In this document: piece by piece, positions 8,072-16,966 of the stretch | Layout: every line of letters starts with the position of its first letter | Numbering within the stretch: the stretch's first letter is position 1 | Origin: JAOPZW01 sp963851295 | Lineage (GTDB): Bacteria; Actinomycetota; Thermoleophilia; Solirubrobacterales; Solirubrobacteraceae | Length of the DNA: 64,000 nucleotides | NCBI GenBank assembly: GCA_963851295.1 | Contig: CAWKOS010000008.1 | Location: 186,001 to 250,000, forward strand | Direction: 5' to 3' | Notes under the pieces: model-generated | Told to the model about the DNA's origin: nothing | Databases searched by the model: none | The model's input: the letters and a program-made list of their open reading frames with translations, nothing else | Position numbers and translations under genes: made by a program

Positions 8072-9846
8072 ACGGCCTCGGCGTTGGCGCTGCCGCGGAC
8101 CGACCCCGACCAGAGGCCGAGATAACCGCGCCCGTCCTCGTAGGGGACGCCGTTCGGGCCGCCCGCGCACATCGCGCCGACGGCGGCCGCCACCTGGGCC
8201 GCGGTGGAGCCCGTCGCGCTGACGTTGAGCATCGGTGCGTAGCTCGACCGCATCGCCGTCGCGTGCCAGAGCCGGCGGGCGGTGGGATCGAGGACCCTGT
8301 TGCGCCCGCGGAAGATCTTCACGAAGTCGGTGGCCCGGCCGGCGCGATGGCTCTTCGGCAGGTGGCCGTGCAGGCCCCAGTGCGGGCGTCCGCGCGCGGC
8401 CGTGTAGCCGTAGAGGGCGACGAGCGTCGTCGGCGCCTTGGCGCCGTCCGGGACGTCGCGCATGCACCTGGCGTACGTGGACGCGTCGCGGCGCTTGTCG
8501 GCCGCGGCGGGGCTCACCTCGTCGTAGGCGGCCACTGCCAGCGCGTTCCGCCACGGCGCGCTGTAGACGCAGCGGTGGAGGCCGGGCAGCTTGGCGGGCA
8601 CGTGGCCGGGCCACGCCGGGGCGCCCTTGAAGTCGACCGTGTGCGACCAGCGCAGGCACGGGATCCCTTCGGGCGGGTTGAGCATGTCGCCGGAGATCTC
8701 GAGCTGGAGGGTCTGGCGGCAGCCCACGAAGACGGCGGTGGCGGTGACCGGGCCGTCCATCCGCAACGTGCAGGTCGGGGTGGCGCCGCAGGCCGCGGCA
8801 CCGTCGAGCCAGCGGTCGAAGTACCAGCCCGAAGCCGGCCGGGCGCTGAGCGTGACGGGTATGCGGGGCGTGACGTCATCGAAGCAGCGCGGGCCGCAGA
8901 CGAAGCCCATCCCGCTCACGGTGCCCGATCCGCGCTTGGTCACCGTGAGGCGGACCGACGTCTTGGCGAACACCGCGGTCACCTGCCGGTCCGCGGTCAT
9001 CGCCACCGTGCACGTGGGGTCGGTCCCGGCGCAGGCGCCCTCTCAATGGTCGAAGTGCGAGTTGGACGCGGCGCGGGCGTGCAGATGCACCGTGGTGCCG
9101 GTCGCATAGTCGCGCGCGCACGGCAGCGCGCACGCGCTGATCGGCAGCCCCACGCTCCCGCTGCCGTCGCCCGCCGTCGTGACCGTCAGCCGGGTGGTCA
9201 GCATGCAGCTGCCGTCGCCGACCTGCAGCGTCGCGACGGTGCCGGTGGTCTCGGCGCGGGCGAAGTGGGTGCCGGTCGGGCTGCCGGCGTCGTCCCAGCT
9301 GACGGGGGCGACGGCCTGGTAGCAGCCGGCGGCGGGCGCGGTGAAGGTGGTCCTGACGTGCTCGTCGATGGAGTCGGTCTCCGAGCCGCCGCCGCAGAGG
9401 GTCCACGTCCGGGTCTCGACGTCATGGCCGGTGACGGTCGCCGGCAGGTCAAGCTGATCGCTGACCGGGTCGGCGCCGTCGAACAGCAAGCCCTGGGAGC
9501 CGACCCGGGCGAGCGGGAAGGTCGGGAAGTCGGCGGGGTCCAGGTCGCTCTCGTCGGTGCCCGGCGCGGAGCACGGGGCCTGGTTGAGGAAGCTCTCCTC
9601 CCAGGAGTCGTCCGCGGTGAACGTGACCGTCTGGCCGGGCTGTGCGGGGTTGGGGGAGAAGGACGCGTTGCTCGAGCCCGCGTCGCACGAGACGTCCCCC
9701 AGGAACTGACAGGACGCGGTGGCCGGCGCGTGCATGGTGGCGACGCCGAGCGTGCGCGTTGGATCGGCCTGCGCGGCCGGCGCGTGCGCCGTCAGGACGG
9801 CGCACGTCGCTGTCAGGCTCACAACCCCCCGCCGGATGCCCCACAT
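8023..9846 (-). pseudogene. Secreted InlB-type repeat protein interrupted by a TGA
   Basis: One gene read as two frames separated by an in-frame TGA at 9043-9045 (codon 268 of 608). The N-terminus has a Sec signal peptide ending in AQADP. Two tandem repeats of about 75 residues follow, of the bacterial-repeat/InlB B-repeat type: each starts RLTVT and ends TAVF or TATAVF. In the second repeat the equivalent position reads FDRW, in the first FDH-stop, so a TGG Trp codon has become TGA. The C-terminal 200 residues match no family I know. It lies inside the regulator-glycosyltransferase cluster and may be a secreted substrate or partner. A sequencing error would restore a 607-aa protein. Confidence 0.75.
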
Positions 9847-9917
9847 GGCGCGTGGACGCTATCCGGACGGGAGGCGGGAGGCAAGCGAGCCTGGACTTTT
9901 GGATCTGACAGTGGCGT

Positions 9918-12023
9918 CTACGCGAGGGCGGCGAGCGCGTCGGCGCGGCCGCTCAGGTCGTAGAGGGTGGTGGTGGTCGAGCCGGTCGTGATCGTGACCT
10001 TGCGCCCGACCTGGGTCACGGCCGCCATGACCTTGGAGGCGCCGACGCGGCCGTCGTTGCCGCCGAAGCCGTTCGACCCGCTGGTCAGGACCCAGCGGAC
10101 GCGGCCGCTGCGGACGGCGTCGGCGAGCCACTGGACGCTGACCTCGCTCTCGCGGCCGGAGAAGCCGCCGATGCCGGCGACGTCGGCGCCCGACTGGATG
10201 ATCGAGGCCGCCGCGCCCGACTGGCTGGAGACGGCGATGGCGCCGCCGCCGTGCGCGTCGGCGTAGGCGACCGCCTGGGTCAGGCCGGCGCTGTCGCCGC
10301 CGAAGGGGCCGCCACGCATGCCGCCGCCCAAGCCGCCGCCCTGCGCCGAGCCGCCGCCGGTGGGGGGCGCGAAGCCGCCGCCCTGCGCGGTGCCGCCGCC
10401 GGTGGGGGGCGTGAAGCCGCCGCGGCCGAAGGCGCCCGCGCCGCCGGGGCCGCCGCCGGGGCCGCCGCCGGGGCCGCCGCCCGGGCCGCCGCCGAAGCCG
10501 ACCGTCGCGGGGCCGCCCGCGGGGAACGTCCCCTCGGTCGCGTGCCCGAGGGTCTGGACCGCCCAGCTCGCCGGAGCGAGCAGGAGCAGGCCGAGCGCGG
10601 CCGCGAGGACCGCCGCACGCAGGCGGCCGGGCACCGCCACGAGCGTGACGGCGACGATCGCGACGCCGACGAGCAGGACGGCCGGCAGCCACGTCAGCTC
10701 GCCGGGGAGGTTGTGGAGCACGAGCAGTTCGCTGACGACGCCGGCGGCGAGCGCGAGCGCCGCCAAGGCGCCGGCGAGGCGCCCGCGCGTCAGGAACCAG
10801 CCGGCGCCCGCGCCCACGAGCGTCGCCGTGAAGGGCGCGAGCTGCGAGACGTAGTAGGGATGGAAGATCCCGCGCGCGAAGCTGAAGGCGATCGCGATCG
10901 TCGCGAACATGCCGCCGGCGGCGATCAGCCAGCCGGTGCGCGCGTCGGAGCGGCGCAAGCGCGTCGCCACCGCGAGGGCGACGATCGCGACGACGGCGAA
11001 GCCGAGCAGCCAGCCGGCCTGCCCGCCGAGGCCCTCGTTGAAGAGTCGCAGCGGGCCGGTGGCGCCGCCGAAGGTCGTGCCGCCGCCCGGGCCTCCGCCG
11101 CCCGGTCCACCGCCGCCGCCGAAGGCCTGCGGCCCGCCGGCCTGGCCGTCGAGGCGCCCAAAGCCGTTGTAGTCGAGGATCAGGCTGAGGATGCTGTTGT
11201 CGCTCGTCCCGGAGATCCACGGGCGGCTGCCGGCGGGCGTGAGCGCCATCAGCAGCGGCCACGCCCCGCCCACCACGACCATCGCCACGCCTCCGAGGAG
11301 GAGCTGACGCAGCGCCGCGAGCCGGCCGCGCGGCGCGATCCACAGCCACGCCGCGACGATCGCGGGCACCACGAGCAGGGCGGCGCCCATCTTCGTCTCG
11401 AACCCGAGGCCGACGCAGACGCCGGCGAGCACGACCCACCGCGTCCGGCCGTCCTGGAAGCCGCGCACGAGGCACCAGAGGGCCGCGACGCAGCACAGGA
11501 CGAGCAGCGCGTCGGGGTTGTTGTGGCGCGAGATCGCCACGGTGATCGGGGTCACGGCGAGCACGAGGCCGGCGACGAAGCCGGCCGTCCGGCCCCACAT
11601 GCGGCGCGTGAGGTCGTAGACGAGCGCGACGGCCGCGATGCCCATCAGCGCCTCGGGCACGAGGATGCTCAGGGAATGAAAGCCGAAGACCCTCACCGAC
11701 AGCGCCTGGACCCAGAGGGCGAGCGGCGGCTTGTCGACCGTCATCAGGCCGCTCGGATCGAAGGAGTCGTAGAGGAAGTTGTGCCAGCTCGAGCTCATCG
11801 AGCGCACGGCGGCGCTGTAGTACGAGTTCGCCCAGCCGTTGCGGTCCAGGGCCCAGAGGTTCAGGAGCCCGGCGAGGACGACGAGGGCGCCCAGCTCAGG
11901 GAAGGGGAGCGCCCGCCGAAGCGAGCGCGCGCGGGTGTCGGTGTCTGCGGTTTGGAAGGCCGCGGGCCGGCGGCGCGCGCGAGCGGGCGCGGCGGGGGCG
12001 GCGGCGTTGGAGAGCGTCGGCAT
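9918..12023 (-). CDS. GT39 (ArnT/PMT-like) polyprenyl-phosphate-sugar glycosyltransferase
   Basis: 701 aa GT-C enzyme with about 11-12 membrane helices. The early extracytoplasmic loop carries PPLALWVQAL and the ISRHNNPDALL stretch typical of bacterial ArnT/PMT_2 proteins that transfer sugars from lipid carriers to envelope targets. Two Gly/Pro-rich low-complexity loops are inserted (about residues 275-310 and 495-570), with a C-terminal extracytoplasmic domain. The ATG at 12023 is chosen because it lies about 22 nt from an upstream 11-bp repeat array; a TTG at 12032 is possible. It probably uses the product of the GT2-GtrA gene in the same cluster. Confidence 0.88.
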   Translation of the reverse strand: MPTLSNAAAPAAPARARRRPAAFQTADTDTRARSLRRALPFPELGALVVLAGLLNLWALDRNGWANSYYSAAVRSMSSSWHNFLYDSFDPSGLMTVDKPPLALWVQALSVRVFGFHSLSILVPEALMGIAAVALVYDLTRRMWGRTAGFVAGLVLAVTPITVAISRHNNPDALLVLCCVAALWCLVRGFQDGRTRWVVLAGVCVGLGFETKMGAALLVVPAIVAAWLWIAPRGRLAALRQLLLGGVAMVVVGGAWPLLMALTPAGSRPWISGTSDNSILSLILDYNGFGRLDGQAGGPQAFGGGGGPGGGGPGGGTTFGGATGPLRLFNEGLGGQAGWLLGFAVVAIVALAVATRLRRSDARTGWLIAAGGMFATIAIAFSFARGIFHPYYVSQLAPFTATLVGAGAGWFLTRGRLAGALAALALAAGVVSELLVLHNLPGELTWLPAVLLVGVAIVAVTLVAVPGRLRAAVLAAALGLLLLAPASWAVQTLGHATEGTFPAGGPATVGFGGGPGGGPGGGPGGGPGGAGAFGRGGFTPPTGGGTAQGGGFAPPTGGGSAQGGGLGGGMRGGPFGGDSAGLTQAVAYADAHGGGAIAVSSQSGAAASIIQSGADVAGIGGFSGRESEVSVQWLADAVRSGRVRWVLTSGSNGFGGNDGRVGASKVMAAVTQVGRKVTITTGSTTTTLYDLSGRADALAALA
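10318..10497 (-). repeat. In-frame Gly-rich tandem repeat tract in the GT39 gene
   Basis: Two repeat types are adjacent. GGGPGG units of 12 nt occur about four times at 10440-10490, and a PPTGGG(S/T)AQGGG unit is repeated twice around 10325-10415. They encode a flexible extracytoplasmic loop and are likely prone to copy-number change by slippage. Confidence 0.6.
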
Positions 12024-12089
12024 GATGGCCAAGAGGGTCGGCGCGCGGGCTTGGAGCGATACGTGGCGCGCCTGGGAATCGCCTGAGCC
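12024..12089 (-). promoter_or_regulatory. Weaker 11-bp repeat array before the GT39 gene
   Basis: Read on the minus strand, units at 12089, 12078, 12067 and 12056 are GGCTCAGGCGA, TTCCCAGGCGC, GCCACGTATCG and CTCCAAGCCCG. Three of four resemble the CTCTCAGGC consensus, and the first is nearly identical to the first unit of the regulator promoter. Spacing to the ATG is 22 nt rather than 19 and the -10 (CCTCTT) is poor, so this site is less certain than the other three. Confidence 0.4.
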
Positions 12090-12284
12090 GCGATCGGCGC
12101 TCTACGCGCAGGCGGGCCGCTCGCGCGCGACGCTCAGGCTCGGCCGGCGTAGCCACGGGCGCAAGGGCTACCGCGGGGCGATCACGCTCGGCGTGGCCGC
12201 CTGAGCGCGGCGCCGGGCGCCGCCCCACGGTCGCCAGGCGATAGAACTGCGGTTGTCAGGTCCCCGACGATCGCGAGGTGGTGG

Positions 12285-13175
12285 ATGGCTGAGGGCACCG
12301 TCGGCTTCGTCGGCCTCGGCGCCATGGGTGCGCACATGGTCGCGCGGCTGCTCGACGCCGGCCGCGAGCTCGCGGTCTTCGACACGCGCGCCGAGGCGCT
12401 TCGGGAGCCGGTGGCCCGCGGCGCCCGCGCCTGCGGCTCGGCCAAGGAGGTCGCCGACGCGGCCGAGACCGTGCTCGTGAGCCTGCCCACGCCCGACGTC
12501 GTGCGCGCGGTGGCCGGCGAGGCCGCCGAGGGCGGTGCCGTCGACACCTTCGTCGACCTCTCGACCACGGGGCCCGAGGTCGCCGGGGAGATCGCCGCGA
12601 CGCTCGGCGCCCACGGCGTCGCGTCGCTCGACGCGCCCGTCAGCGGCGGGGTCGCCGGCGCGCAGGCCGGCACGCTGACGATCATGGCCGCGGGCGAGGA
12701 GGCGGTCTTCGAGCGCGTCCGGCCCCTGCTCGAGGCGCTCGGGCGCAACGTCGTCCTCGTCGGCTCGCAGCCCGGGCAGGGCCAGCTCGCGAAGGTCCTC
12801 AACAACCTGCTCTCGGCGAGCGCCATCGCAATCACCGGCGAGGCGCTCGCGCTCGGGGTCCGCGGCGGCCTCTCGGCGCGCACGCTGCTCGACGTCTTCA
12901 ACTCCAGCAGCGGGCGCAACACGGCCAGCGCCGACAAGTTCCCCAAGCACGTGCTCCCGCGCACCTTCGGCGCCGGCTTCCGCCTGGAGCTGATGAACAA
13001 GGACGTGCGCCTGTGCCTGGACGAGGCGCGCCGGCGCGGCGTGCCGATGACCCTCGGCGGCGCGGTCGGGGAGCTCTGGGAGCGCGCGGCCGCGGACGCC
13101 GCCGACGGCGCCGACTGCACCGAGATCGTGCGCATGCTCGAGGCCGACGCCGGGGTGGTGGTGGGCGATGAGTAG
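12285..13175 (+). CDS. 3-hydroxyisobutyrate dehydrogenase-family oxidoreductase (first copy)
   Basis: 296 aa beta-hydroxyacid dehydrogenase. N-terminal Rossmann fold with GFVGLGAMGAHM (GxGxxG), substrate motif DAPVSGGVAGAQAGTLTIM, and catalytic Lys in GQLAKVLNNLL; the C-terminal helical domain includes LELMNKDVRLCLDEA. Members reduce or oxidise 3-hydroxyacids such as tartronate semialdehyde or 3-hydroxyisobutyrate; the substrate here is not decided. First gene of a seven-gene coupled operon, with AGGTGG before its ATG. It overlaps the next gene by 8 nt, and a paralogue lies three genes further on. Confidence 0.9.
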   Translation: MAEGTVGFVGLGAMGAHMVARLLDAGRELAVFDTRAEALREPVARGARACGSAKEVADAAETVLVSLPTPDVVRAVAGEAAEGGAVDTFVDLSTTGPEVAGEIAATLGAHGVASLDAPVSGGVAGAQAGTLTIMAAGEEAVFERVRPLLEALGRNVVLVGSQPGQGQLAKVLNNLLSASAIAITGEALALGVRGGLSARTLLDVFNSSSGRNTASADKFPKHVLPRTFGAGFRLELMNKDVRLCLDEARRRGVPMTLGGAVGELWERAAADAADGADCTEIVRMLEADAGVVVGDE

Positions 13176-13959
13176 CGGCTGGAGCGTGCTCGCGGTGCGC
13201 TACGGGACGCTCGAGACGACCCGCGCCGACGCCTACTACCGCTACCAGGCCTACGGCGAGCCCGACGGTCCGCAGGTGCTCGACTACTTCTTCTGGATCG
13301 TCCGTCGCGACGACGAGACGATCCTCGTCGACACCGGCTTTCACCCCGACGTCGGGCGCCGGCGCGGGCGCACGCTGCTGATCGAGCCGGCCGAGGCGAT
13401 GGCGGCGCTGGGCGTCGGGCCCGAGACGGTGTCGCGGATCCTGCTCACCCACCTGCACTACGACCACACCGGCAACCTCGACCGCTTCCCGGACGCCGAG
13501 CTGCTCGTCGCCGGGCGCGAGCTCGACTTCTGGCTCGGCCCGCTCGCCCGCCGCGCGCAGTTCGCCCACGCAGTCGAGGCGAGCGAGCTGGGCCAGGTGC
13601 TCGCCGCCGTCGACGCCGGCCGCGTGCGGCGCCTGGAGGGCGGCGAGGAGATCGCCCCTGGCGTGCACGCTTTGCTCCTCGGGGGCCACTCGCCCGGGCA
13701 GCTCGCGCTCGGGATCGACGGGCGCGGCGGCTGGACCGTGCTCGCTTCCGACGCCGTGCACTTCTACGAGGAGCTCGAGCGCGACCGGCCCTTCGGCGTC
13801 CTCGCCGACCTCGCCGAGATGTACGAGGGCTACGACACGCTGCGCGAGCTCGCGGGCTTCCCCGAGGCGCACCTCGTGCCCGGCCACGACCCTGACGTGA
13901 TGGCGCGCTACCCGCGCGTTGACGGCCCCGCCGGTGAGTTCGCCGTGGAGATCCGGTGA
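13168..13959 (+). CDS. Metallo-beta-lactamase-fold lactonase-like hydrolase
   Basis: 263 aa N-acyl-homoserine-lactonase-like member of the MBL superfamily. The di-metal motif HxHxDH is present as THLHYDHTGN near residue 95, followed by GGHSPGQL, SDAVHF and the late His in VPGHDP. In this operon it more likely opens a lactone intermediate of a catabolic route than degrades signals, but quorum quenching cannot be excluded. It overlaps the genes on both sides. Confidence 0.85.
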   Translation: MSSGWSVLAVRYGTLETTRADAYYRYQAYGEPDGPQVLDYFFWIVRRDDETILVDTGFHPDVGRRRGRTLLIEPAEAMAALGVGPETVSRILLTHLHYDHTGNLDRFPDAELLVAGRELDFWLGPLARRAQFAHAVEASELGQVLAAVDAGRVRRLEGGEEIAPGVHALLLGGHSPGQLALGIDGRGGWTVLASDAVHFYEELERDRPFGVLADLAEMYEGYDTLRELAGFPEAHLVPGHDPDVMARYPRVDGPAGEFAVEIR

Positions 13960-14705
13960 GCGCCGCCGACGACCGCCGCCGCGAGCTGCGCGAGGCCTTC
14001 ATCGAGGCGCGCGGCTTCTGGACGCCGCTGTGGGAGGGGCTGCTGGAGCTCGACCCCGACTTCTTCGAGGCCTACCTCGGGTTCTCGTCGGTGCCGTGGC
14101 GCAACGGGCCGCTGGAGCCGAAGGTCAAGGAGCTCGTCCTGCTCGCGATGGACGCGGCCGCGACGCACCTCTTCGAGCCGGGCATCCGCCAGCACGCCCG
14201 CAACGCGATCGGCCACGGCGCCACGCGCGAGGAGCTCATGGAGGTCCTCGAGCTGACGAGCACGCTCGGCATCCACGCCTGCAACATCGGCGTGCCGATC
14301 CTCGTCGAGGAGCTCGAGGCCGCCGGGCAGCCCATCGACCGCGAGCTCGACGAGCGTCGCCGCGAGGTCAGGGCGGACTTCGAGGCCAAGCGCGGCTACT
14401 GGAACCCGTTCTGGGACGACATCCTCGCCCTGGACCCCAAGTTCATGGCGGCCTACACCGAGTTCTCGGGCGTGCCGTGGGTCCACGGCGTGCTCGAGCC
14501 CAAGGTCAAGGAGATGATCTACATCGCCTTCGACGTCGCGGCGACGCACCTCTACGCGCCCGGGCTGCGCGCGCACATTCGCAACGCCCTCGGGCTCGGG
14601 GCCACGCGCGAGGAGATCATGGAGGTCATCGAGCTCGTCAGCGTGATCGGCATCCACTCGTGCGCCGTCGGCGTCCCGATCCTCATCGAGGAGCTGGGCT
14701 CGTGA
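13956..14705 (+). CDS. Tandem carboxymuconolactone-decarboxylase (CMD) domain protein
   Basis: 249 aa with two CMD/AhpD-like domains (about residues 40-120 and 160-245) that are clearly internal duplicates: LEPKVKELVLLAMDAAATHL against LEPKVKEMIYIAFDVAATHL, and GATREELMEV against GATREEIMEV. No CxxC peroxidase motif is seen, so a decarboxylase or isomerase-like role is more likely than AhpD activity. GTG start in a GTGA overlap with the upstream stop, and a second GTGA overlap leads into the next gene. Confidence 0.88.
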   Translation: MSAADDRRRELREAFIEARGFWTPLWEGLLELDPDFFEAYLGFSSVPWRNGPLEPKVKELVLLAMDAAATHLFEPGIRQHARNAIGHGATREELMEVLELTSTLGIHACNIGVPILVEELEAAGQPIDRELDERRREVRADFEAKRGYWNPFWDDILALDPKFMAAYTEFSGVPWVHGVLEPKVKEMIYIAFDVAATHLYAPGLRAHIRNALGLGATREEIMEVIELVSVIGIHSCAVGVPILIEELGS

Positions 14706-15592
14706 CCGTCGGCGTCGTGGGCCTGGGCAACATGGGCGGGCGCATCGCGCGCCGGCTCGTCGACGGCGGCGAGGACGTCGTCGGCTTCGACCTCGACCCG
14801 GCGCGCGCGGCCGCCGCCGGGGCGCGCGCCGCCGGCTCGGCCGCCGAGGTCGCGCGCGAGGCCGACGTCGTGCTCCTCTCCCTGCCCGACAGCCCGGCCG
14901 TCGAGGCGGTCGTCGAGGCGATCGAGCCGGCGCTGCGCGCGGGCCAGGTCGTGGTCGACCTCAGCACCGCCGCGCCCGCGTCGACGGTGGCGCTCCACGA
15001 CCGTCTGGCCGACCGCGACGTCGCCTACGTCGACGCCGGGATCTCCGGGGGCGCCGCGGGCGCCGAGGCCGGGACGCTGACGATCATGGCCGGCGGCCCG
15101 GCCGCGGCGCTCGACACGGTCCGCCCGGTGCTCGCGCACTTCGCCGAGCACGTGCACCACATGGGCGACAGCGGCAGCGGCCACACGGCCAAGCTGCTCA
15201 ACAACTTCCTCAACGGCGTCAGCCTGGCGGCGACCGCCGAGGTCATGGTCGCCGGGCGCAAGGCGGGCCTTGACCTGCGCCAGCTGCTGGAGGTCATCAA
15301 CACCAGCAGCGGCGTGAACTTCGCCACGCTGCACCGCTTCCCGCGGATCGTCGAGGGCGACTACCTCGAGGGCGGCCTGACGAGCGACCTGATGGCCAAG
15401 GACCTCATGCTCTACCTCGACCTCACGCGCGAGCTCGGGGTCACGAGCCTCAACGGGCCGCCGTGCCTGGCCGCGTTCCATCTCGCCGCGGCGCTGGGCT
15501 ACGGCGACCAGATCTCCAACCGCGTCGTCGATGCGCTGGGCGACATCGCCGGCGGCGTGCGGATCCACGACCAGACCAGGGAGGCGACATGA
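14702..15592 (+). CDS. 3-hydroxyisobutyrate dehydrogenase-family oxidoreductase (second copy)
   Basis: 296 aa, paralogue of the gene at 12285. GVVGLGNMGGRIARRL forms the NAD(P) fingerprint, DAGISGGAAGAEAGTLTIM the substrate motif, GHTAKLLNNFLN the catalytic-Lys segment, and SDLMAKDLMLYLDL matches the C-terminal signature. Starts at GTG 14702 in a GTGA overlap. Two divergent copies in one operon suggest either two successive oxidation steps or activity on two stereoisomers; this is inference. Confidence 0.9.
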   Translation: MTVGVVGLGNMGGRIARRLVDGGEDVVGFDLDPARAAAAGARAAGSAAEVAREADVVLLSLPDSPAVEAVVEAIEPALRAGQVVVDLSTAAPASTVALHDRLADRDVAYVDAGISGGAAGAEAGTLTIMAGGPAAALDTVRPVLAHFAEHVHHMGDSGSGHTAKLLNNFLNGVSLAATAEVMVAGRKAGLDLRQLLEVINTSSGVNFATLHRFPRIVEGDYLEGGLTSDLMAKDLMLYLDLTRELGVTSLNGPPCLAAFHLAAALGYGDQISNRVVDALGDIAGGVRIHDQTREAT

Positions 15593-15984
15593 AGATCGTC
15601 CGCGGCCGCGAGGGCAAGCCCTCCGAGCATCGCACCGAGACCTTCACCGGCGACGTATGGGGCGATGTCGTCCTTGCCGGCGACGGCCTGACCGTCAACA
15701 GCGTCTTCTTCGCGCCGGGGGCGCGGACGCACTGGCACACCCACGGCGTCGGCCAGGTCCTGCACGTCACGCACGGGCGCGGCCTGTTGTGGTCCTCCGA
15801 CGAGGGCCGCGGCGTCGTCCTCGAGCCCGGCGACGTAGCCCACATCCCGGCCGGCGAGCGCCACTGGCACGGCGGCGCACCGGACTCGTTCCTGCTGCAC
15901 CTCGCGATCTCCGTCGGGCCCGCCGACTGGCAGGAGCCCGTCTCCGACGACGATTACCAGGAGGCCGTCGATGCCCTCAGCTGA
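15589..15984 (+). CDS. Cupin-domain protein (small)
   Basis: 131 aa single cupin barrel. Metal-binding cupin motif 1 is THWHTHGVGQVLHVTHGRG and motif 2 is PGDVAHIPAGERHWHG. Such small cupins are often isomerases or detoxifying enzymes in sugar-acid and aromatic routes. Start ATG within an ATGA overlap; its 3' end overlaps the hydrolase gene by 14 nt. Confidence 0.85.
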   Translation: MKIVRGREGKPSEHRTETFTGDVWGDVVLAGDGLTVNSVFFAPGARTHWHTHGVGQVLHVTHGRGLLWSSDEGRGVVLEPGDVAHIPAGERHWHGGAPDSFLLHLAISVGPADWQEPVSDDDYQEAVDALS

Positions 15985-16966
15985 CCCCGTCACCTCGCGC
16001 CGCGGCTTCTTCTGGACCGGCGTCGAGCGCGTGCAGAGCCCGTTCGGGACCGTCGTGCGCGGCCCGATGTACGTCGAGTGGGAGGAGCCCGTCGAGGTCA
16101 CGCGGCCCTTCCCGATCGTCCTCGTCCACGGCGGCGGCGGGCAGGGGCTGGACTGGATGCAGACCTTCGACGGGCGCCCCGGGTGGGCGCCGATGCTCGT
16201 GCAGCGCGGCTACAAGGTCTACGTCGTCGACCGCCCGGGCCACGGGCGCTCGTCCTTTCACCCCGACGTCATCGCGCCGATGGGGGCGCCGTTCCCGTTC
16301 GAGGCCGGCGTGGGGATCTTCCGCTCGCCGACCGAGGGGCCGATGTCGCATCCGACCGCGCACCTGCACACCCAGTGGCCGGGCACGAGCGAGGACGACG
16401 ACCCGGCCCTGGAGGCGATCGTCGCCTCCAGCGGGCCCGTCCCCGAGCTGAAGGTCTCCCAGGAGCTCGACCAGTCGCGCCTGGCCGAGCTGTTGGACCG
16501 CATCGGGCCGGCGGTGGTCATGGCCCACTCGCTCGGCGGCCCCGCGGGCTGGCTGATCGCCGACGCCCGGCCCGACCTCGTCAAGGCGCTCGTGGAGATC
16601 GAGGCGGTCGGCCCGCCGTTCGCCGAGAACCCCCAGCTCGGGCTGACGCTCGAGTACGGGCTGACCGCGGCGCCGCTGACCTACGACCCGCCCGTCGGCG
16701 ACCCGGCCGAGCTCGAGGGCAGGCCGCGGCGGCTGCCCAACCTGGCCAAGGTCCCGATCGCCTACGTGTCGGCGCCGGCCTCGCCCTTCGTGCACTTCCA
16801 CGACGCGATGGTCGAGTACCTGCGCGCGGCGGGCTGCGAGGTCGACAGTCTCAAGCTCGCCGAGCAGGGCGTGCAGGGCAACGGCCACGCGATGATGCTC
16901 GAGAAGAACAACGCCGAGGCGCTGGAGCCGATCGCGGCCTGGATCGAGGCCAAGGTCGGCGGATGA
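15971..16966 (+). CDS. Alpha/beta-hydrolase
   Basis: 331 aa, cytoplasmic. Oxyanion region IVLVHGGGGQGLDW, nucleophile elbow MAHSLGGPAG with catalytic Ser near residue 182, and a late GNGHAMMLEKN with the catalytic His. The size and the insertion between the early strands resemble the esterase group often encoded with SDR and cupin enzymes. Embedded in the operon by overlaps on both sides. Confidence 0.88.
   Translation: MPSADPVTSRRGFFWTGVERVQSPFGTVVRGPMYVEWEEPVEVTRPFPIVLVHGGGGQGLDWMQTFDGRPGWAPMLVQRGYKVYVVDRPGHGRSSFHPDVIAPMGAPFPFEAGVGIFRSPTEGPMSHPTAHLHTQWPGTSEDDDPALEAIVASSGPVPELKVSQELDQSRLAELLDRIGPAVVMAHSLGGPAGWLIADARPDLVKALVEIEAVGPPFAENPQLGLTLEYGLTAAPLTYDPPVGDPAELEGRPRRLPNLAKVPIAYVSAPASPFVHFHDAMVEYLRAAGCEVDSLKLAEQGVQGNGHAMMLEKNNAEALEPIAAWIEAKVGG

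Noticed and set aside
5369..8659. Long minus-strand open frames opposite the kinase and glycosyltransferase
   Set aside because: Low-complexity Arg/Ala/Asp composition, no motifs, and fully antisense to well-supported genes.
9043..9045. TGA read as selenocysteine
   Set aside because: The parallel repeat has Trp at this position, and no selenocysteine machinery or insertion element is evident; a TGG to TGA change is simpler.
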